A stretch of 10,121 bases of DNA from DATKMK01 sp035541895. Lineage in GTDB: Bacteria; Desulfobacterota; Binatia; HRBIN30; JACQVA1. Below are positions 5,517 through 10,121 of the stretch, piece after piece. The notes beneath the pieces are model-generated. The model was given only the letters and a program-made list of their open reading frames with translations. It ran no database searches and was not told the origin of the DNA. The first letter of the stretch is position 1. Each line of letters begins with the position of its first letter. Where the stretch lies: the NCBI GenBank assembly GCA_035541895.1, contig DATKMK010000107.1, positions 1 to 10,121 on the forward strand, in the 5' to 3' direction. Both the position numbers and the translations under genes were made by a program.

Positions 5517-6578
5517 ATGGCCGTGATTCACAAGAAGAAGGGAAACTTCCTCGAAGACTTTCGTGTCGGTCACGTGTTTCACCACAAGGTCGGCAAGACC
5601 CTCAACGAGGGGCTGTTCAACACCTTTTCCGCGTTCGATATGACGACCAACCCGCTGGCCAAAAACCGGCGATACGCGCAGCGCTATGGCTTCAACGACA
5701 TGGTGATGCCGCCGGGGCTCGTCATGATCACCGTGTTCAGCCAAACCGTCGAAGACATCTCGGAAAACGCTCGCGCCAATCTCGAATACATCAACATGCG
5801 TTTCGGTGTCCCCGTGTATTTGGGCGACACCATCGAAGTGACGTCGTTGGTCCTCGGCGTCAAGCCGTCAAGCCGCGACAAGAATCTCGGTGTTGTCCAC
5901 GTCCAAACCACCGGTCGCAACCAAAACGGCGAGGTCGTCCTCACCTACGAACGCAAGGTGCAAGTATGGACCGATGACCCGAACGCAGAGGTACGCGAGG
6001 CGTCAATTGATGCTCCTGAGGTGGAAGTGAACGTGTGGCTGCCGCCCTACGACCCGGCGCGGAGCTACGGCGAATTGGCGCATCTCAGCAGCGCCGACAC
6101 GTACTTCGAGGATTTCACACCCGGCGATACCATCGAGCACTCTCGCGGCCGCACGATGACGACGGAACACATCGCGTTGACCGCGATGCTCGACAACACC
6201 TCGCAGGTGCATTGCAACCAGTACCTCATCGATCAAAATCCCAGCAAGTTCCTTGGCGGCCAACTGGTCGTGTTCGGCGGCATTCCGTTCAATCTCTGTC
6301 TCGGATTGTCCTGCCCAGACATCGCCGACAACGCGCTCACCGATCTCGTCTACACGACCGGCCGTCACACCGGACCGCTGTTCGCCGGCGACACCGCGTT
6401 CGCGTACACCGATATTCGCACCAAACGCGATTATCCTGGTCGACCAGATCTGGGTATCGTCGCCACGACCCTCCACGGATACAAGCCGAAGCGGCGCGAC
6501 GACGGCGGGTGGGAACGCAGCGATATCTTCTATCTAGAACGGGAGATCGTGGTGAAGCGTCGCTCGCACTATTGCTGA
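5517..6578 (+). CDS. Two-domain MaoC-family hydratase, mesaconyl-CoA hydratase-like
   Basis: The protein has 353 residues and two hotdog domains, about 9-150 and 195-345, each opening with the same pattern (NFLEDFRVGHVFHH and TYFEDFTPGDTIEH) and each carrying a GDT motif (103-105 and 291-293). The second half has the candidate active-site segment NTSQVHCNQY with H232, then FLGGQLVVFGG and TGRHTGPLFAGDTAFAY, as in mesaconyl-CoA hydratases. The first half reads TTNPLAKN where MaoC enzymes often have NPIHxD, so it likely lacks a working site. Known relatives hydrate methylfumaryl-CoA in C5-dicarboxylate or ethylmalonyl-CoA pathways; the true substrate here is not shown. The reading frame is open back to about 4950, but the start is placed at 5517 because GGAG lies at 5504-5507, a promoter lies upstream and the homology begins there. 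It is convergent with the next gene. Confidence 0.85.
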   Translation: MAVIHKKKGNFLEDFRVGHVFHHKVGKTLNEGLFNTFSAFDMTTNPLAKNRRYAQRYGFNDMVMPPGLVMITVFSQTVEDISENARANLEYINMRFGVPVYLGDTIEVTSLVLGVKPSSRDKNLGVVHVQTTGRNQNGEVVLTYERKVQVWTDDPNAEVREASIDAPEVEVNVWLPPYDPARSYGELAHLSSADTYFEDFTPGDTIEHSRGRTMTTEHIALTAMLDNTSQVHCNQYLIDQNPSKFLGGQLVVFGGIPFNLCLGLSCPDIADNALTDLVYTTGRHTGPLFAGDTAFAYTDIRTKRDYPGRPDLGIVATTLHGYKPKRRDDGGWERSDIFYLEREIVVKRRSHYC

Positions 6579-6585
6579 GCGACGC
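6557..6585. terminator. Perfect 9-bp inverted repeat over the stop codon, between convergent genes
   Basis: GCGTCGCTC (6557-6565) and GAGCGACGC (6577-6585) are exact reverse complements with an 11-base loop, and the TGA stop lies at 6576-6578. The opposing gene ends at 6607, so the hairpin is placed to act on both convergent transcripts. No T-run follows on either strand, so it is at best a non-canonical terminator or 3'-end stabilising hairpin. Confidence 0.4.
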
Positions 6586-6606
6586 ACAATCCCGCGTCAC
6601 GAACGA

Positions 6607-6939
6607 CTACGCGGCGGCAAGCTTTCCGCGGCGCCAGGCTTGGTAGTGATTGGCGCAGTATCCCTTCGCCACGTACGCCTTCCCGCACCCTTTCACTGAG
6701 CACACACGCTTCGGCGGTGGCGCCGTGTTCTTCGGCGGTTTCCAGCCTTTGAGCTGCTGCGAGGTGATGTCCAGCCCTTCGTTCAGCAGCGCGATCACCA
6801 CCTCCGTCTTCGATGCACCCAACTGTTTGGCGACATTTTGAATTGCATCGCTGACGTGCGCCGGAATCTTCACGTTCATCAACTTGCTCGGGCTTTTCTC
6901 CCGCCCGCGCAAGTCCTTCAATCGTAGATCAGCTCGCAT
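6607..6939 (-). CDS. Small ribbon-helix-helix-like protein with C-terminal Cys/His zinc knuckle
   Basis: The protein has 110 residues. Residues 20-57 (LMNVKIPAHVSDAIQNVAKQ and following LGASKTEVVIALLNEGLD) have the strand-helix-helix layout of a ribbon-helix-helix DNA-binding domain. A Pro/Lys linker (67-78) leads to VCSVKGCGKAYVAKGYCANHYQAWRRGK, a C-x4-C-x9-C-x2-H cluster (C80, C85, C95, H98) that should hold one zinc ion; similar knuckles occur at the ends of small phage and bacterial proteins. The ATG at 6939 is chosen because the - strand has GGAGG at 6949-6945, five bases before it; an in-frame TTG at 6954 would overlap that site. It is divergent from the amidohydrolase-like gene and may be an autoregulator or regulate that gene. 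The target is unknown. Confidence 0.75.
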   Translation of the reverse strand: MRADLRLKDLRGREKSPSKLMNVKIPAHVSDAIQNVAKQLGASKTEVVIALLNEGLDITSQQLKGWKPPKNTAPPPKRVCSVKGCGKAYVAKGYCANHYQAWRRGKLAAA

Positions 6940-7074
6940 ATGGTCCTCCCTCAACTGTGGTTCCTTGGTAAGTCTCTCGTGCCACCACTAGAACAACAAC
7001 TTTCTAACCAATTCTGCCACCTAGAGGAAGAGCGCCCTTATCCAGGAATTACCCGAGTTTTCTATGGGGATTCA
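6940..7074. promoter_or_regulatory. Divergent intergenic region, less GC-rich, possible operators
   Basis: This gap separates the zinc-knuckle protein (-) from the amidohydrolase-like gene (+) and is visibly less GC-rich than its surroundings. TTGGTAAG (6965-6972) and CTAACCAA (7004-7011) form an inverted pair with one mismatch, and GCCACCACTAGA (6981-6992) is nearly repeated as GCCACCTAGA (7016-7025). No strong -35/-10 pair was found on either strand. The placement suits binding by the adjacent ribbon-helix-helix protein, which is inference. Confidence 0.3.
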
Positions 7075-8781
7075 GTGTACGATCCCGGGCACGGTGGACA
7101 AAACGGACACCGAAGATTCAACGCCGGCCTCGCCGCGGTCGATCTGGACCCCGTTTTGGCCGCGCGTTACAACGATCCGGTCGTGACCATTGCTCTCACA
7201 CCCCGGTGGTGTCGCGTCCGCCGCGGCTCGTCGGATGTCATCCTGATCGCGCCGCACGGCGGCCGCCGTGCGATCGGTGATCCGGCCGCGCCCACGGAAC
7301 GAAAAGTCAACGATCTGCACACCGCCGATGTGACGAACGATTTGGCCGCGGCACTCGACGCCACGGCGATCATCAATGACGGGTGCGATCGCAACGAGCT
7401 CGACCTCAATCGCATCAGCCAGGTCCATCGACGCGCGCCGTGGTTTCTCGATTTGGTTGTCGGCGAAATCGCTGCGGTGCTCGCACGGCATCGTCGCGCG
7501 CAGGTTCTCATCGTGCACGGCTGGAACACCGGTCAGCCAAAGTGCGATCTCGGCGTCGGCGCAATCGAGCAAGGGGAGCGCCTCGAACCCTTGGGGCAGG
7601 CGGAACTCAGCGTTACTCCGGACTATTGGCACAGCGCCGTCGCACGCTTTCGCGCGCTCTGCACGGCCGCGGGCATTGCAACCCCGGTGGGCGAACGTTA
7701 CCCGGCTGCGCATCGCAACAATCTGTTGCAGCTTTTCACCGTGCGATTCGCCGATTCCAACCACCCACACGTCCGCCAACTTGCAACCTGGGCGAGCGCA
7801 AGGCGGCTGCACGCGGTACAACTCGAGTTGGGCATTCCGCTGCGCTGGCCGGGACCACTCCGACGTGGGTTGCACGATGCCGCAGTCGAAGCGTTCGGAA
7901 AGCCAGCTCCGTTGTCGTCCTGGAGCACCCCACCGATTCCCCCCTCCCCGCCCGTCGGCCCGTTGGGCTTTCATGTTCACGAGCCAACGAGCGGAGTGAC
8001 GCTGTTCACCAGCATCACCCCCATGGGTTCGGGCACAGCCGGGCGCTTGCTGTTGTTTCTCGGCGGAAGAGAGATTGCGCTCTTCACCGGCGAGGAGCCG
8101 GGGGCTCGCAGCGCCGTCGGCGGTCTCATCTTCGAGCCACTGCCACGAGGCTTCGCGCTCTGCTTCGACGGATATGCCTCGCGCCTTGGGGATGCGGACC
8201 TGTACCTCGATCTCGAAGCCGCGCTCGCCGCGTCGACACTCGTGCGCGTCCGGGCGAATTTACACTATTGCGGGGCGGCAGACGGCGAATCGACGGAACC
8301 TCGTCCGGGACAGTTCGGCGGGACGATCGCGATCGACGATCGCGTCATCACCGTTGACGCAGGCGGCTTTCTCGATCCAGCGGTTGCGATCCGCGGTCCC
8401 GGTCGGCATGCGGCGCGCACGCACCTCGCCGCGGTTTTCGATCGCGATACGGCGCTCAACGTTCGGGCCGCGGAGGGAGACTCGGCGCTCACCGGGCCGA
8501 TCGTGTTTGCGGGCCGCCGCCACCCGGCACCATCGGGACACGTGACGATGTTGCACGACGGCGACGCGTACACGCCGGCGGGATTTCACTTGCACCTCAC
8601 CCCACCCGCGCTGCCGGTCACGGCCGTCCCGCTGGCGCGTATGCCGATCCTGCGTCCGCTCGGCGGTGGAGCGCACGCGCGGATCACGTTCGGACCGGCA
8701 CGCTTCGAATGGGACGGACGGATCGGTTGGGGTGTGTACGAGTACGCGCGGCGCGTGATGCCGCGCGTACCCGATAACTAG
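7075..8781 (+). CDS. N-formylglutamate amidohydrolase-like domain fused to a beta-rich, AttH/lipocalin-like C-terminal half
   Basis: The protein has 568 residues from the GTG at 7075. Residues 50-265 carry, in order, the landmarks of the N-formylglutamate amidohydrolase superfamily (zinc hydrolases of amide bonds): VILIAPHGGRR (H61), DRNELDLNR (105-113), VLIVHGWN (H148) and AVQLELGIPLR (E251). A Pro-rich linker (274-293) follows. Residues 295-568 are rich in short beta-strand patterns with no motif I can name; the ending RFEWDGRIGWGVYEYARR resembles the close of AttH/lipocalin-like proteins, a tentative match. No signal peptide is seen. The frame is open back to 6940, but those residues look non-coding and overlap the divergent gene's ribosome binding site. 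GGGGA at 7066-7070 supports GTG 7075; a later start is possible. The substrate is unknown. Its stop shares bases with the convergent MaoC gene. Confidence 0.68.
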   Translation: MYDPGHGGQNGHRRFNAGLAAVDLDPVLAARYNDPVVTIALTPRWCRVRRGSSDVILIAPHGGRRAIGDPAAPTERKVNDLHTADVTNDLAAALDATAIINDGCDRNELDLNRISQVHRRAPWFLDLVVGEIAAVLARHRRAQVLIVHGWNTGQPKCDLGVGAIEQGERLEPLGQAELSVTPDYWHSAVARFRALCTAAGIATPVGERYPAAHRNNLLQLFTVRFADSNHPHVRQLATWASARRLHAVQLELGIPLRWPGPLRRGLHDAAVEAFGKPAPLSSWSTPPIPPSPPVGPLGFHVHEPTSGVTLFTSITPMGSGTAGRLLLFLGGREIALFTGEEPGARSAVGGLIFEPLPRGFALCFDGYASRLGDADLYLDLEAALAASTLVRVRANLHYCGAADGESTEPRPGQFGGTIAIDDRVITVDAGGFLDPAVAIRGPGRHAARTHLAAVFDRDTALNVRAAEGDSALTGPIVFAGRRHPAPSGHVTMLHDGDAYTPAGFHLHLTPPALPVTAVPLARMPILRPLGGGAHARITFGPARFEWDGRIGWGVYEYARRVMPRVPDN

Positions 8782-9212
8782 CGGACCGGCAGGGCAGCTT
8801 TGAAGCTGCCGTGAATCGCGACCTCGCCCTTTTGATTGACGGCCTGGACCTCGCCTTCGACCATGTGGGCACCATCGGCGCTGTACTTCTTCGTCACCTT
8901 TCCCTTGCAGGTGATCGTATCGCCCGGCCAGACACGGGTGGCGAAGCGCACTTTGAACTGCCGCAGATTCTGCACCCCGACGAAGTCGGTGACGCATTTT
9001 CCCACAAAGCCGGCGTTCAACATCCCGTGCGCAAACACGGTCGGAAGCCCGGCGCCTTCGGCGAAGGTTTGATCATGATGGATCGGATTGAAATCGCCGG
9101 ACGCACCTGCGTACCGAACCAAATCGGTGCGCGTCAGGTTCTTCGCGACGAAGGCGGGAATCTCGTCACCCTCGTTCACGGCGTCGAAAGTGAGTTGCTT
9201 GCGTTCGCTCAT
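8778..9212 (-). CDS. MaoC-family enoyl-CoA hydratase subunit with intact active site (HadB-like)
   Basis: The protein has 144 residues and forms a single hotdog domain. The hydratase-2 motif YAGASGDFNPIHHD (34-47) provides the catalytic pair D40 and H45, and GLPTVFAHGMLNAGFVGK (55-72) is the conserved stretch that follows. WPGDTI (95-100) marks the next strand. It should add water to trans-2-enoyl-CoA (or the reverse dehydration on acyl carrier protein) as in R-specific hydratases and HadB-type subunits. It starts two bases after the stop of the paired MaoC N-type subunit, so the two are probably made together and form a heteromer. It is last in the operon that begins with the acyl-CoA dehydrogenase. 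Fatty-acid, steroid side-chain or other acyl-CoA breakdown are all possible. Confidence 0.88.
   Translation of the reverse strand: MSERKQLTFDAVNEGDEIPAFVAKNLTRTDLVRYAGASGDFNPIHHDQTFAEGAGLPTVFAHGMLNAGFVGKCVTDFVGVQNLRQFKVRFATRVWPGDTITCKGKVTKKYSADGAHMVEGEVQAVNQKGEVAIHGSFKAALPVR
8793..8810. terminator. Hairpin just past the stop of the amidohydrolase-like gene
   Basis: GGCAGCTT (8793-8800) and AAGCTGCC (8803-8810) are reverse complements; a realistic hairpin has six paired bases and a TTTGAA loop. It begins 11 bases after the + stop and lies inside the end of the convergent gene. No T-run follows, so intrinsic termination is doubtful. Confidence 0.25.
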
Positions 9213-9214
9213 CG

Positions 9215-9670
9215 CTAGTCCTTCTTCACCACCTGTCCGGTCTCGATGACGGTCGAGCGGCTGATCGCCACCAGTTCACCCTTCTGATTGCGGAACTCGG
9301 TGGCGGTGATTCCAAAGTTCATGGTGCCGCCGCGCGAGCCCGCCTTCTCGAAGACGTTTTCGATTTTGCTGACGGCGGTGAGCACCTCGCCGACATAGAT
9401 CGGTTTTAGATACTCAAATTCCTGTTCGCCGTGGAGAACACGACGAAGATCCATGTCGAGCTTCGGCCGGCCGCGGCCGTCGTCCCAAAAACCGAGCGTC
9501 ATCAGAAACGTCGGCGGTGCCATGATGCCGCCGGCCTCGCGCTTCGCCACGGCTTCGTCGGAGTAGATCGGATTGTCGTCTTTGATCGCCCGGGCGAACT
9601 CGCGCACTTTGCCCAACTCGACCACCATCGTCACCGGTTGCCCGGTGCGGCCGATCGCGCTGTTGTCCAT
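9215..9670 (-). CDS. MaoC N-type hydratase subunit lacking the catalytic His (HadA/HadC-like)
   Basis: The protein has 151 residues and matches the FAS1-type MaoC N-terminal dehydratase domain (MaoC_dehydrat_N): a start GQPVTMVVELGKVREFARAI, the motif KDDNPIYSDEA (30-40), APPTFLMTLGF (51-61) and LHGEQEFEYLKPIYVGEVL (79-97). The position that is His in active hydratases is Tyr (Y36), as in non-catalytic partner subunits such as mycobacterial HadA/HadC. Together with the active subunit encoded next, it would make a heteromeric hydratase in which this chain shapes the acyl-binding tunnel. The ATG follows the dehydrogenase stop by 18 bases, with GGAG 9 bases before it. The operon order dehydrogenase, N-type subunit, active subunit suggests consecutive beta-oxidation steps on one substrate. 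Confidence 0.87.
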   Translation of the reverse strand: MDNSAIGRTGQPVTMVVELGKVREFARAIKDDNPIYSDEAVAKREAGGIMAPPTFLMTLGFWDDGRGRPKLDMDLRRVLHGEQEFEYLKPIYVGEVLTAVSKIENVFEKAGSRGGTMNFGITATEFRNQKGELVAISRSTVIETGQVVKKD

Positions 9671-9688
9671 CGCACGATTCTCCGTTCT

Positions 9689-10121
9689 TCAACTCGCCGC
9701 CGCGACTTCCGGCTGATCGAGCACGACCTGCGCAACCAGCTCGCGATTCCACGTCGCGTCGCCGAAGGTGACCTCTGAGCCTTTCGCACGCTTGAAGTAG
9801 ATGTGCATGTCGTGCTCCCAGGTGAACCCGATCCCGCCGTGGATCTGGATCCCTTCGCCGGCCGTGTGGCGGTAGGCGTCCGAGACGTACGCCTTCGCCA
9901 TCGCCGCTGCGAGCGGGGCCTCCGCGACGTCGTTCGCGACGGCCCAGGCCGCGTAGTAGGTCGCCGACTTCGAGCTCTCGACCTCGACCAGCATGTTGGC
10001 ACACTTGTGCTGGATCGCCTGGAAGCTGCCGATCGGCCGCCCGAACTGCTCGCGCACCTTGGCGTACTCGACCGACATCTCGAGCACCCTCTGCGCCCCG
10101 CCGCACATCTCGGCGCAGAGT
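9689..10121 (-). CDS. Acyl-CoA dehydrogenase, C-terminal part (5' end outside window)
   Basis: The frame is open to the window edge and the 144 visible residues are the C-terminal helical domain of an acyl-CoA dehydrogenase, which oxidises acyl-CoA to enoyl-CoA with FAD and passes electrons to an electron-transfer flavoprotein. Seen are YAKVREQFGRPIGSFQAIQH, the FAD-contacting R-x-QFG segment, and GEGIQIHGGIGFTWEHDMHI, the conserved Gly-rich turn, followed by YFKRAKGSEVTFGDATWNRE. An internal ATG inside MCGGAQ is not the start: in-frame residues (LCAE) continue upstream and the family needs about 230 more residues there. Substrate class is not clear from this part. It lies upstream of the two MaoC subunits, which would hydrate its product. 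Confidence 0.93.
   Translation of the reverse strand, partial: LCAEMCGGAQRVLEMSVEYAKVREQFGRPIGSFQAIQHKCANMLVEVESSKSATYYAAWAVANDVAEAPLAAAMAKAYVSDAYRHTAGEGIQIHGGIGFTWEHDMHIYFKRAKGSEVTFGDATWNRELVAQVVLDQPEVAAAS

Noticed and set aside
9414..10106. Long - strand open frame covering the end of the dehydrogenase and the start of the MaoC N-type subunit
   Set aside because: It is a different frame with low-complexity Arg/Gly/Ala composition, while both real genes have strong family motifs.
1..10121. CRISPR array, rRNA or insertion sequence
   Set aside because: No regularly spaced repeats, rRNA-like stretches or transposase genes with terminal inverted repeats were seen.

Overview
The window looks like a piece of a GC-rich bacterial chromosome with an integrated mobile element at its left side. 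The gene content (acyl-CoA dehydrogenase, three MaoC-type hydratases, a methyltransferase, a short-form phosphoglycerate mutase) and tRNA genes without an encoded CCA fit a soil or aquatic bacterium with rich fatty-acid or acyl-CoA metabolism, for example a deltaproteobacterium-like lineage or Binatota. The sequence alone does not fix the taxon.

Region 1 (1 to about 3063, + strand) is the integrase-proximal end of a tRNA-integrated element. It is a tightly packed operon: a possible zinc-ribbon fragment at the window edge, a replication-relaxation-type protein, a short adenine-methyltransferase-like protein that begins just before its NPPY motif, an excisionase-like HTH protein, and a tyrosine recombinase. 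All junctions are overlapping start/stop codons. The last codons of the recombinase run into the 3' half of a tRNA-Glu gene on the opposite strand, which marks the attachment site. The other end of the element is outside the window, to the left. A cluster of palindromes lies at the end of the replication-relaxation gene, and short repeats lie next to the attachment site.

Region 2 (3026 to 5369, - strand) is host chromosome: tRNA-Glu(UUC), tRNA-Lys(UUU), a 2,3-bisphosphoglycerate-dependent phosphoglycerate mutase with a promoter placed so that the mRNA may be leaderless, a small secreted protein of unknown function, and a class I SAM methyltransferase.

Region 3 (5370 to 8781) starts with a divergent control region holding a palindrome made of two back-to-back -35-like halves. 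It then has a two-hotdog MaoC hydratase related to mesaconyl-CoA hydratase (+), a small ribbon-helix-helix plus Cys/His zinc-knuckle protein (-), and a 568-residue protein (+) that seems to join an N-formylglutamate-amidohydrolase-like domain to a beta-rich, lipocalin/AttH-like C-terminal half.

Region 4 (8778 to 10121, - strand) is an acyl-CoA operon: acyl-CoA dehydrogenase (5' end cut by the window), then a MaoC N-type subunit lacking the usual catalytic His, then a MaoC subunit with an intact D-x4-H site. The last two probably form a heteromeric enoyl-CoA hydratase acting after the dehydrogenase.

No gap without a gene exceeds 300 bases. The longest are 5370-5516 (divergent promoters), 6940-7074 (a less GC-rich, probably regulatory stretch), 3220-3342 (tRNA promoter region) and 4480-4592. 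No CRISPR array, rRNA or insertion sequence was seen.
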